From Thermoplasmata archaeon (lineage in GTDB: Archaea; Thermoplasmatota; Thermoplasmata; RBG-16-68-12), in contig JAJYKG010000024.1 of assembly GCA_021788795.1 (NCBI GenBank), positions 1 through 14,519 of the forward strand: DNA of 14,519 bases, written 5' to 3'. Made by a program: the position numbers and the translations under genes. A model generated the notes under the pieces. The model did no database searches, was not told the DNA's origin, and saw only the letters and a list, made by a program, of their open reading frames with translations. Numbering within the stretch: position 1 is the first letter of the stretch; the number at the start of each line of letters is the position of its first letter. Positions 7,036 through 13,783 of this stretch are shown here, in pieces.

Positions 7036-8469
7036 ATGTCGGTATTGCGCACGACGTTCCTTGAGCGCGGCGAGGAGAATCTGATTCACGAGCAGAGCCT
7101 GAAGTCCCTTCGGGAGATCGGCGTCCTGGTCCACAGCGAGTCCGTGCTCCGGATGCTGAAGGAGGCCGGCGCCGACGTCAACGCGAAGTCGGAGATCGCG
7201 AAGATCCCCGAGTCCATGGTGAAGGACGCCCAGAAGAGGGCGCCGAAGCGCATCCGCTACGCGGCCCGCGACCCCAAGTGCGACTTCGAGATTCCCACGA
7301 AGCGGTGGCCCTTCACCGCGTCGAATGGGCTCGCGGTGCACATCGCGGACCTCGAGACCGGGAAAGACCACCCCTCCACTCGCGCGGACCTCGCAGCCTT
7401 CTCGCGGCTCGCGGACGCCCTCGACCCGATCGACTACCTGTGGACCTCCCTCACGGCCACGGACGTCCCCGAGGTCTCTCACGGGCTCCACGAGCTCTGG
7501 GTCACGCTCCAGAACACGACGAAGCACGTGGAGAGCATCACCGTGGCCGGGTCGGAGGACGCGAAAGCGCAGATCGCGCTCGCGGCCCTCGTCGCGGGCG
7601 GCCCGGAGGCCCTCCGCAAGCGCCCCCTGATGTCCGTCGTCGCCTGCCCGACGGCCCCGCTGACGTACAACCGGGTGGCGGTCGAAGCCCAGGTGGAGTT
7701 CGCCCGCGCGGGCGTTCCGGTCCTGGGCATGTCCATGTCCCTCGCCGGCGCGTCGAGTCCGGTGACGATCGCGGGGACGATCGCGAACCTCAACACGGAG
7801 AACCTCGCGAGCCTCGTGATCAACGAGGTCGCGGCCCCGGGGTCGCCCTACATCTACACGTCGGACTCGACGCCCGTGGACATGCGCACGGGCTACATCG
7901 ACTACACCGCGCCGGAGGCGCCCATGATCAGCGCGGCCGCAGCCCAGATGGCGCGGCGGTACTCCCTGCCGTGCATGACCTCGGGGTGGGGCGCGGCGGT
8001 CGGGACCGACATGGGCCTCCCGGCGTTCTCCGAGCTCGCCTCGATCCTCCTCGCGGCGATGGCGGGCACGGACCTCTCCGCCGGGATGGGCGGACTGGAC
8101 CACGCGAAGGGGGGCTCGTACGAGATGATGGTCCTCGACGCGGCGATGTGGGAGGACCTTCGGTCCCTGATGCGCGACATGCCGACGACGGAGGAGACGG
8201 TCGCCCTCGACGTCGTGAAGGCGGTGGGCCAGGGCAACACGTTCCTCCGGCATCCGCACACGCTCCGGAACTTCAAGCGGGAGTTCTACTTCCGCGACCG
8301 CCAGGCGCTCGCGTGGCAGGCGACCCTCTCGAGCCGCATGATCCCCGAGGCCCGCGGCATCGCGAAGAAGATCCTGAAGGACCACACGGTCCGGCCGCTC
8401 GACAAGGACGTCCAGAAGGAAGGGGACGCGCTCATCAAGGCTTACGAGAAGGAGCACGTCGCGGCGTGA
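7036..8469 (+). CDS. MttB-family corrinoid methyltransferase 2 (Pyl-free)
   Basis: A 477-aa member of the MttB superfamily, expected to transfer a methyl group from a methylated amine to a corrinoid protein in the cytoplasm. Family landmarks include IHEQSLKSLREIGVLVHS (about residues 18-35), DLETGKDHPSTRADLAAFS, RPLMSVVACPTAPLTYN, VDMRTGYIDYTAPEAPMISA and LDVVKAVGQGNTFLRHPHT near the C-terminus. The frame has no internal amber codon. ATG 7036 is fixed by GGAGGTGA at 7023-7030; the open frame continues far upstream, but that part is antisense-type noise over the oxidoreductase. It is strongly diverged from methyltransferases 1 and 3, so it probably uses a different substrate. No corrinoid gene is adjacent: it must share the protein from 4529-5185 or one encoded elsewhere. 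It converges on methyltransferase 3 with a 3-bp gap. Confidence 0.93.
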   Translation: MSVLRTTFLERGEENLIHEQSLKSLREIGVLVHSESVLRMLKEAGADVNAKSEIAKIPESMVKDAQKRAPKRIRYAARDPKCDFEIPTKRWPFTASNGLAVHIADLETGKDHPSTRADLAAFSRLADALDPIDYLWTSLTATDVPEVSHGLHELWVTLQNTTKHVESITVAGSEDAKAQIALAALVAGGPEALRKRPLMSVVACPTAPLTYNRVAVEAQVEFARAGVPVLGMSMSLAGASSPVTIAGTIANLNTENLASLVINEVAAPGSPYIYTSDSTPVDMRTGYIDYTAPEAPMISAAAAQMARRYSLPCMTSGWGAAVGTDMGLPAFSELASILLAAMAGTDLSAGMGGLDHAKGGSYEMMVLDAAMWEDLRSLMRDMPTTEETVALDVVKAVGQGNTFLRHPHTLRNFKREFYFRDRQALAWQATLSSRMIPEARGIAKKILKDHTVRPLDKDVQKEGDALIKAYEKEHVAA

Positions 8470-8478
8470 GCGTCACGC
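8464..8478. terminator. Minimal palindrome spanning two converging stop codons
   Basis: GCGTGA-GCG-TCACGC places both TGA stops in a 6-bp stem with a 3-base loop, only 3 bp between the genes. There is no T-run, so termination here is a guess; transcripts may well run into each other as antisense. Confidence 0.2.
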
Positions 8479-9930
8479 GGCCCGCAGGAGCTCCTTGCTC
8501 CCTTCGTCGACGACCCGCGCGAGCTCCCGTCGCACATCCGCGTCGAGGGGCGTGGGCTCGTGCTCCCGGAGGATCTGGCGGGCCCGCTCCTTCGCGGCCT
8601 CCTGGATCGGCCGGATCCCCTCGGCCTTGGCCTTGTCCATGGTCCGCTTGTCCCAGAGCGGGGAGTTGCGCATCTCCCCCTCGCGGAGGTACTTCATCGT
8701 GTGCCGCTGCGCGAGGAAGTTCCCCATGGGCCCGACCTTGTCGATGACATCGAGCGCGAGGCGGTCCTCGTCCACCTCGATGCCGCGGATGAGCCGGAAC
8801 ACGTCCGCGTAGGTCTCGTCGTCCAGGACCATCATCGCGAGGGAGCCGCAGTTCTCCCACGCCCCTCCGATCCCCGAGAGGTTGTCCGCCCCCGCGAGCG
8901 CGGGCGGCAGCGCGGCCATCATGCGCTCCAGCCCCATCTGGAGGTCCCACCCGTTCGCGTCCGTGGTCACGCCGTAGACGTCGGCGGTCATGTGGTAGCG
9001 GTGGGCGATCTGGACGGTCGCCGCGGACACAAGCCCCAGCTCCGGGAGGCCCCACAGGTTCTTCCCGGACCGCAGGTCGAGGAGGCTCAGGCGGCCCGAG
9101 TACTGCGTCGGGATCTTCGGGTCCACCGTCTGGAGGAGCATCACGCCCGCGAGGAGCTCCGCGTTCTGCTGTGCGAGGCCTCCGGCGAGGGAGAGCGGTG
9201 CGGTCCCTCCGGCGATCGGGCAGGGCACGATGTCTATGGGGACGCCGTTCGAGGCCGCGAGGAGGATCACGTCGCACACGTGCTCGTCGTACGTGAGGGG
9301 GCTGCTTGGCGAGCCGTAGAGGGTGAAGATGGGTCTCTTCCGGAACGCCTCCGCGCTGCCGGCCACGGCGGCGCCCATCTTGAGGAGGATCTCGACCTCG
9401 GCGGTCCGGAGGGCGTACCCTGAGGCGGACTTGGACGTGTTCTCGAGCATGGCCTGCATCGTCTTGAGCACGTGCACGGGCGGCGGGACGTCCGTGGCGA
9501 CGACGAGCGGGCTGGCCGTGTGGCAGTGCTCGAGCGCATCCTGCACCCGGCTCGCCTCCTCGACGTCCCGGAGGGTCGAGCTGCGCATCGCACCGGTCTC
9601 GAGGTCGAGGATGGCGGGGTTGCCTCCGAGGGCGTGGCTGAACGTGTGCTCCCCGTCGAACGCGACGTCGTTCCTCGGGTCGCGCGCGTGGTAGGTGCCG
9701 TAGCGCGGGATCTTCCGGATGGCCTCCTCGACGACGCTCCGCGGGAACGTGAGGACGTTCCTCCGGCTCGGGTGCGGCACCGCTCCCCGTGCCTCGAGGC
9801 GCTCGAGAGCCCCCGCGTGGTCGAACCGCGCCCCGGTCTTCTCGAGCAGCCGGAGGGACGCGTCATGGATCGCGTCGAGCTGCTCCTCGGTCAGGACCTT
9901 GAGCCGGGCGGGGTTCCGGATGCCTTGCAT
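8473..9930 (-). CDS. MttB-family corrinoid methyltransferase 3 (Pyl-free)
   Basis: A 485-aa third MttB-superfamily protein. Landmarks in order: LDAIHDASLRLLEKTGARFD (about residues 18-37), ILDLETGAMRSSTLRDVEE, RKRPIFTLYGSPSSPLTYDE, the barrel strands ending LSLLDLRSGKNLWGLPELG, GADNLSGIGGAWENCGS and LALDVIDKVGPMGNFLAQRHT. The continuous frame has no amber codon. ATG 9930 is preceded by a good SD, GAGGAGG, about 9 bases upstream on the minus strand. The gene lies 139 bp downstream of the MetE-like gene on the same strand; the gap holds an AT-richer patch (10001-10023), so it may have its own promoter or be read through from the MetE-like gene. It carries no adjacent corrinoid gene. The pairing with a MetE-like protein hints at a route from methylated amine to a thiol acceptor, but that is inference. 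Confidence 0.93.
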   Translation of the reverse strand: MQGIRNPARLKVLTEEQLDAIHDASLRLLEKTGARFDHAGALERLEARGAVPHPSRRNVLTFPRSVVEEAIRKIPRYGTYHARDPRNDVAFDGEHTFSHALGGNPAILDLETGAMRSSTLRDVEEASRVQDALEHCHTASPLVVATDVPPPVHVLKTMQAMLENTSKSASGYALRTAEVEILLKMGAAVAGSAEAFRKRPIFTLYGSPSSPLTYDEHVCDVILLAASNGVPIDIVPCPIAGGTAPLSLAGGLAQQNAELLAGVMLLQTVDPKIPTQYSGRLSLLDLRSGKNLWGLPELGLVSAATVQIAHRYHMTADVYGVTTDANGWDLQMGLERMMAALPPALAGADNLSGIGGAWENCGSLAMMVLDDETYADVFRLIRGIEVDEDRLALDVIDKVGPMGNFLAQRHTMKYLREGEMRNSPLWDKRTMDKAKAEGIRPIQEAAKERARQILREHEPTPLDADVRRELARVVDEGSKELLRAA

Positions 9931-10069
9931 GGCGTCGCCTCCTCGTTCCCGCGGGAGGGCCGGTGCCCGGCGCGGGTGCGTGCGGGACCGGGGGTCCAGG
10001 CTATGAAGCCTAAGCTCTTACAACACGGAGTCTCCGGGCCGGCCCCGGTGCGGAAGCCCTGGCGCGGGA
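9931..10069 (-). promoter_or_regulatory. Intergenic leader of methyltransferase 3
   Basis: This 139-base gap contains, on the minus strand, GTAAGAGCTTAGGCTTCATA (10002-10021), the only AT-richer patch, about 70-90 bases before ATG 9930. The TAAGAGC core recurs in two other intergenic regions. It could be a promoter element; no T-run terminator for the upstream gene is visible. Confidence 0.3.
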
Positions 10070-11005
10070 CTACCGCGGCTCCGGGAACGCCCGCTCGAAA
10101 CCGCTCCGCAGGTTCTCGAGGACGGACGGCACGAGACCGCGTGGCGTCGCCCGGAGGCCGCAGTCCGGCGTGACGTATCGGATGTGTTCCTCGCCCACGC
10201 GTCCTGCGATTTCCCGCAGGAGGGCGGCCACCGTGGGAGCGCCCATCAAGTCGCCCGGGTCCGAGATCTGCACGTCGATGCACCCGGCCCCGAGGGACAT
10301 GTCCGCGTCGTCCCACGGCCCCGGTCCGAGGAGGCCGAGGTTCTCGCGCTCGGACCGCCCGGCGAACGCGAGGTTCAGCGTGGAGACGCTGCCCAGGCGG
10401 TGCAGGGCGCCGAGCGCCTTCGACCGGACGAGTCCGCCGCACACGTGGAGGCTCGCGCGCTCCCGCGGGACTTCCGAGGCGATGGCGTCGATTCGCCGCA
10501 GCGCGGGGCCATAGTCCCGCATCCCCTGGGAGAGGATCGGGTCGTCGATCTGGAGGTGGGCGCCGCGGCGGCCGATCTCGCGGGCGACGGGCCGGAGGGC
10601 CTCCGTGAGGTCTTCGTGGAGCGTCGGGTCCAGCGCGCTCCCGTATGCGGGTCCCGCGCCGGTGGATGCCGCGGCCATCAGGAACGTCGTCGGCGCGGTG
10701 AGCGCGACCTTGAACGCCAGCTCTGGGAAGGCCGCGCGCAGGAGGTCCAGGTCGCGCACCTTCGGGAAGCCCGCCGGATCGTCGAGCGGGCGGATGCGCG
10801 CCACGATCCGTGGCACTCCGGATCGCATCTCGATGCCCGGGAACGAGGCGTAGAGGGAGAGCATGTCGCCGCGGGGCTCCCCGTCCGTGAGCAGTCCGAA
10901 CCCGTGCTCGCGCTGGAGGGCGACCGCGGCGCGGAGGGCCTCCTCGGTCGCTCCGTCGGTGGGAGGGAGGCTCCCGATTCCGGTCAGGATGGGGCGCGTC
11001 GACAC
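10070..11005 (-). CDS. MetE-core-like protein (UROD/MetE superfamily methyltransferase)
   Basis: This 311-aa protein matches only the C-terminal catalytic half of cobalamin-independent methionine synthase, as in short archaeal 'core' MetE proteins that are thought to take methyl groups from corrinoid proteins rather than folate. Visible motifs: LLTDGEPRGDM (38-48), HLQIDDPILSQ (150-160, where MetE has DEP), LHVCGG with zinc ligands His187 and Cys189, and TPDCGL with Cys282. The fourth ligand of MetE is a Glu; the matching segment here reads LNLAFAGRSE (210-219), with Ala213 at or near that place. It may bind zinc with three protein ligands or act on another thiol. GTG 11005 is set by a good SD (GAGGTGA about 9 bases upstream). 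Ends in TAG. Likely roles are methionine synthesis or acceptance of corrinoid-bound methyl groups. Confidence 0.82.
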   Translation of the reverse strand: MSTRPILTGIGSLPPTDGATEEALRAAVALQREHGFGLLTDGEPRGDMLSLYASFPGIEMRSGVPRIVARIRPLDDPAGFPKVRDLDLLRAAFPELAFKVALTAPTTFLMAAASTGAGPAYGSALDPTLHEDLTEALRPVAREIGRRGAHLQIDDPILSQGMRDYGPALRRIDAIASEVPRERASLHVCGGLVRSKALGALHRLGSVSTLNLAFAGRSERENLGLLGPGPWDDADMSLGAGCIDVQISDPGDLMGAPTVAALLREIAGRVGEEHIRYVTPDCGLRATPRGLVPSVLENLRSGFERAFPEPR

Positions 11006-11150
11006 CCTTCACCTCGATGGCATCCGGGGAGAATGCGTCCCGACGCTTCAAATTCGCGGGCGCCGCAGACCTGCGCGGGCATGCGAGGTAGCCGCCCTCC
11101 TTCCTTTCTCGCATCGCTTAGCGAACAACCCGTACTGCTCTTAGGGAGCC

Positions 11151-11161
11151 ATTAAATAAAT
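11151..11161. promoter_or_regulatory. TATA box in the MetE-like/metV divergent region
   Basis: ATTAAATAAAT is the most AT-rich stretch in the window and fits an archaeal TATA box. On the plus strand it would start transcription near 11180-11186, giving metV a leader of about 110 nt. On the minus strand (ATTTATTTAAT) it could serve the MetE-like gene with a leader of about 120 nt. The divergent gap 11006-11295 holds no other clear promoter. Confidence 0.6.
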
Positions 11162-11195
11162 CTTGGAACGCTCGAACCGGTGGGAGGCCGCTGCG

Positions 11196-11309
11196 ATGAC
11201 GGGCGCGTCGACGTTCTCATCGACAGGAATCTTTGTCCGCGCGCTCGCGACCCTGCCGCGGTCCCCGAGGACCCTGCGTCGCCAGGAGGTGGAACATGGA
11301 GATACATGA
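11196..11309 (+). CDS. Possible short upstream ORF overlapping the metV start
   Basis: An ATG at 11196 opens 37 codons ending at TGA 11309, out of frame with metV and overlapping its first codons. GGGAGG (11182-11187) gives it a plausible SD with an 8-base spacing. The predicted peptide is serine/arginine/threonine-rich and has no recognisable domain. The same leader holds a hairpin, GGTCC-CCGA-GGACC (11260-11273). Translation of this frame could affect metV initiation, or it may be a chance frame in an untranslated leader. Confidence 0.2.
   Translation: MTGASTFSSTGIFVRALATLPRSPRTLRRQEVEHGDT
11260..11273 (+). other. Hairpin in the metV leader
   Basis: GGTCC and GGACC form a 5-bp G/C-rich stem around CCGA, ending 10 bases before the metV SD (AGGAGGTGG, 11284-11292). 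It could modulate access to the SD, but no known riboswitch class is recognisable. Confidence 0.3.
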
Positions 11310-11727
11310 GCAAGTGCCGGAGATGGTGAAGCCGCTCGGGCGAGTGCTGCACCGGCATGCGAAGCTGAACCTTCAGCTCAACCGCGCGCTGGCCCCGTTC
11401 GAGAATTCGGCCAAGGTGCTCATGTTCAGCTGCAACATGTGCGGCCAGTGCCTCCTTCACGAGAACGGGTACACGTGCCCGATGAACTGCCCCAAACAGC
11501 TCCGCAACGGGCCCTGCGGCGGCGTGCGGATGAACGGGCACTGCGAGGTCAAGCCCGAGATGGAGTGCGTCTGGCTCAAGGCGGAGCGCCGCTCGCGCAT
11601 CTTCCCGGGTCGCTACCTGTTCCTGCGGATCCATCCGCCGCTCGACTGGCGCAAGAAGGGGAGCTCCGCCATCCTGAACGCGGTGGCCGGTTGGCCCGGG
11701 GACGTGAAGGCGAACGGGAAGGAATGA
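11296..11727 (+). CDS. metV: MetV-like zinc-finger partner of methylene-H4F reductase
   Basis: This 143-aa protein matches the cysteine-rich 'methylene-tetrahydrofolate reductase C-terminal' family (MetV), the partner of MetF in many acetogens and other H4F users. The cysteine pattern is diagnostic: CNMCGQC (about residues 46-52), then YTCPMNCPKQLRNGPCGG and a later MECVW. The cysteines probably bind zinc or iron-sulfur and give structure to the MetFV complex. ATG 11296 follows a strong SD (AGGAGGTGG); an upstream in-frame start at 11233 has no such site. Its stop TGA (11725-11727) overlaps an ATG of the metF frame, so translation is coupled. MetV in front of MetF suggests an electron-carrier-linked MetFV-type reductase rather than a simple NAD(P)H-MetF. 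Confidence 0.88.
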   Translation: MEIHEQVPEMVKPLGRVLHRHAKLNLQLNRALAPFENSAKVLMFSCNMCGQCLLHENGYTCPMNCPKQLRNGPCGGVRMNGHCEVKPEMECVWLKAERRSRIFPGRYLFLRIHPPLDWRKKGSSAILNAVAGWPGDVKANGKE

Positions 11728-11729
11728 CC

Positions 11730-12761
11730 ATGATCCCCGCCAACCCCGTGCGGGGACGCTTCGAGCGCGCGCTGCGCTCGGGCCGCCCCGTGGTCACCTG
11801 CGAGATCGGGAGCCCGGACGGTTCCGATCCCGCCGACGTCCGCAAGCGCGCGAAGCTCGTGCGGGACTACGTCGACGCCGTCAACGTCCCGGACAACACC
11901 GGAGGCGTCGTCCACGCGGCTCCCATCGCGGCGTGCGCGATCCTCGCCCAGGAAGGCATCGACCCCATCCTCCACATGACCTGCCGCGACCGGAACCGCA
12001 TGGCCCTCCAGAGCGACATGCTCGCGGCCTCCCTCCTCGGCATCCGGAACATCCTGTGCCTGACCGGGGACCACATGATCCACGGCGACCAGCCGGAGAC
12101 GAAGCCCGTGTACGACGTGGATTCCGTCATCCTCCTGGAGATCGCGAGCCACTTGACCCGCCAGGGGAAGTACATCAGCGGGCGGGAGATCGACCCGCCC
12201 CCGGACCTCTTCCCCGGATGCGCCGCGGAACCGTTCGCGCCTCCTTACGAGTGGCGCCCCCTGCGCCTGAGGAAGAAGGTCGAGGCGGGCGCGAGATTCG
12301 TGCAGACGCAGATCGTGTTCAACGTGGAGCGGTTCCGCGAGTACATGGGCCGCGTGCACGACCTGGGACTGGACAAGCAGGTGCCCATCCTCGCGGGCGT
12401 CGCGCCCATCCGGTCCGTGAAGGCGGCCACGTTCATGCGGGACGAGGTGCCCGGCATGGAGGTGCCTGACGCGCTCGTGCGACGGATGCAGGCCGCGGGC
12501 GACGACAAGAAGAAGCGCGAGGCCGAGGGCATCGCGATCTGCGTCGAGATCATCGAGGAGATCCGGAAGATTCCGGGTGTCGCGGGGTTCCACATCATGC
12601 CGATCAACTGGGAGTCGGCGGTGGGCAAGATTTCGAAGGAGGCCCACCTGCAGCCCGCGATCGGAGCGCCGAAGCTGCCGCCGGACGCGCCCAAACCCAC
12701 CGCCGCGGCCGCCCCCGCCGCCATGCCCCCGGTCCCCGTCCCGCTCGCACCCAAGGTGTAG
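11730..12761 (+). CDS. metF: Methylene-tetrahydrofolate reductase-like protein
   Basis: This FAD-dependent TIM-barrel enzyme interconverts methyl-H4F and methylene-H4F. In this setting it probably oxidises methyl-H4F produced from methylated amines, though the reverse direction is possible. Motifs: VVTCEIGSP with the catalytic-type Glu25, DAVNVPDNTG (49-58), MTCRDRNRMALQSD (83-96), NILCLTGDH (107-115) and ARFVQTQIVFN (178-188). It is 343 aa; the last 30 residues form a proline/alanine tail (KLPPDAPKPTAAAAP and on) that is not part of the fold. ATG 11730 has GGAAGG at a normal distance; ATG 11724, overlapping the metV stop, is two codons longer and also possible. It ends in TAG, 11 bases before the next gene, whose SD overlaps the stop. 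Confidence 0.92.
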   Translation: MIPANPVRGRFERALRSGRPVVTCEIGSPDGSDPADVRKRAKLVRDYVDAVNVPDNTGGVVHAAPIAACAILAQEGIDPILHMTCRDRNRMALQSDMLAASLLGIRNILCLTGDHMIHGDQPETKPVYDVDSVILLEIASHLTRQGKYISGREIDPPPDLFPGCAAEPFAPPYEWRPLRLRKKVEAGARFVQTQIVFNVERFREYMGRVHDLGLDKQVPILAGVAPIRSVKAATFMRDEVPGMEVPDALVRRMQAAGDDKKKREAEGIAICVEIIEEIRKIPGVAGFHIMPINWESAVGKISKEAHLQPAIGAPKLPPDAPKPTAAAAPAAMPPVPVPLAPKV

Positions 12762-12772
12762 GAGGAGGTACC

Positions 12773-13672
12773 ATGAAGACCGTGTTGTCGTCCGAGAAGA
12801 AGACCGTTGTGATCAGCCCCGACGACCCGTTCGTGGTGATCGGGGAACGCATCAACCCGACGAACCGGAAGAAGCTCGCGGAGGAACTCCGTCGGTTCGA
12901 CTACACCCGGGCCAAGGTGGACGCGCTCGCCCAAGTCCAGGCGGGCGCCCAGGTCGTCGACGTCAACTGCGGCGTGCCCGGCGCGGACGAACCCGCGATC
13001 CTGAAGGCCGCCGTCGAAGTCCTCCAGGCGACGGTCGACGCGCCGCTCTCCCTCGATTCCTCCGTGCCGGAGGCCCTCGAAGCGGCGCTCCCCGTGTACA
13101 AGGGGAAGGCCCTCATCAACTCCGTCACGGGCGACGACCGCCTCCTGGACCGTCTGCTCCCCATCGTCAAGAAGTACGACGCGCGGGTGATCGGCATCAC
13201 CCACGACGAGTCGGGCATCCAGAACGACCCGAAGGCGCGGCTCGCCGTGGCGAAGAAGATCGTGGCGCGGGCGGAGGAGCACGGCATCCCGAGGGAGAAC
13301 GTCATCATCGACCCCATCTGCATGCCCATCGGCGCGAACACCAAGCTAGGCGCGGTCACCCTCGAGACGATCCGCCTCGTGCGCCAGGAGCTCGGGGTCA
13401 ACCTCTCCATCGGCGCCGGGAACGTCGGGTTCGGCCTGCCCGACCGGCCGACGCAGACCGCCGCGATCATCCTGCTCGGGATGTCTCTCGGGCTGACGGC
13501 TTCCATCGCGAACCCCCTCGAGCACGAGATCTACCGCGCGGTGCTGGCCGGTGATCTGATGCTCGGGAAGGACGGGTTCGGGATGAAGTGGATGGGCTAC
13601 TACCGAAAGCGGGAGGCGGAGGCCAAGGCCGCCGCCGCAGCCGCGGGCGAGGTGCCCAAACCGGCCGCGTGA
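12773..13672 (+). CDS. H4F methyltransferase, MtgA/AcsE type (pterin-binding domain)
   Basis: This 299-aa pterin-binding (dihydropteroate synthase-like) barrel should transfer methyl groups between a corrinoid protein and tetrahydrofolate. Landmarks: VIGERINPTN (22-31), VVDVNCGVPG (61-70), PLSLDSSVPEAL (91-102), ALINSVTGDD (113-122), IIDPICMPIG (178-187) and GAGNVGFGLPDR (214-225), in which Asn217 matches the pterin-contacting Asn of AcsE/MtgA; the usual Ser two residues later is Gly here. The C-terminus is alanine-rich (EAKAAAAAAGEVPKPAA). ATG 12773 follows GGAGGAGGT. It is third in the metV-metF operon. With the corrinoid protein and MttB-like enzymes nearby, an MtgA role (methyl-corrinoid to H4F) is more likely than the acetogenic AcsE role, since no acetyl-CoA synthase gene is present in the window. 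Confidence 0.9.
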   Translation: MKTVLSSEKKTVVISPDDPFVVIGERINPTNRKKLAEELRRFDYTRAKVDALAQVQAGAQVVDVNCGVPGADEPAILKAAVEVLQATVDAPLSLDSSVPEALEAALPVYKGKALINSVTGDDRLLDRLLPIVKKYDARVIGITHDESGIQNDPKARLAVAKKIVARAEEHGIPRENVIIDPICMPIGANTKLGAVTLETIRLVRQELGVNLSIGAGNVGFGLPDRPTQTAAIILLGMSLGLTASIANPLEHEIYRAVLAGDLMLGKDGFGMKWMGYYRKREAEAKAAAAAAGEVPKPAA

Positions 13673-13717
13673 CCCCTGCGACCCTCCTCCCGCCCTCGTC
13701 GACCGTGCGACAGGCCG

Positions 13718-13733
13718 CGCCCTTTTGAGGGCG
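13718..13733 (+). terminator. Weak hairpin after the H4F methyltransferase gene
   Basis: CGCCC-TTTTGA-GGGCG forms a 5-bp G/C stem 45 bases after the stop codon and 50 bases before the next start. The T4 lies in the loop and no T-run follows, so it is only a weak terminator candidate in a 111-bp gap. Confidence 0.25.
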
Positions 13734-13783
13734 ACCGAAAAGGTCTTTCCCCAACCTCCGTCTACCCGCCGGGGAGGAGAGCC

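Noticed and set aside
6925..8457. Long antisense open frame opposite methyltransferase 2
   Set aside because: Arg/Val/Glu/His-rich translation typical of the reverse strand of GC-rich coding DNA; the sense frame encodes a clear MttB-family protein.
3084..9930. Pyrrolysine-containing MttB genes
   Set aside because: All three frames run without an internal TAG, TAG is used as an ordinary stop in other genes here, and no pyl genes are present.
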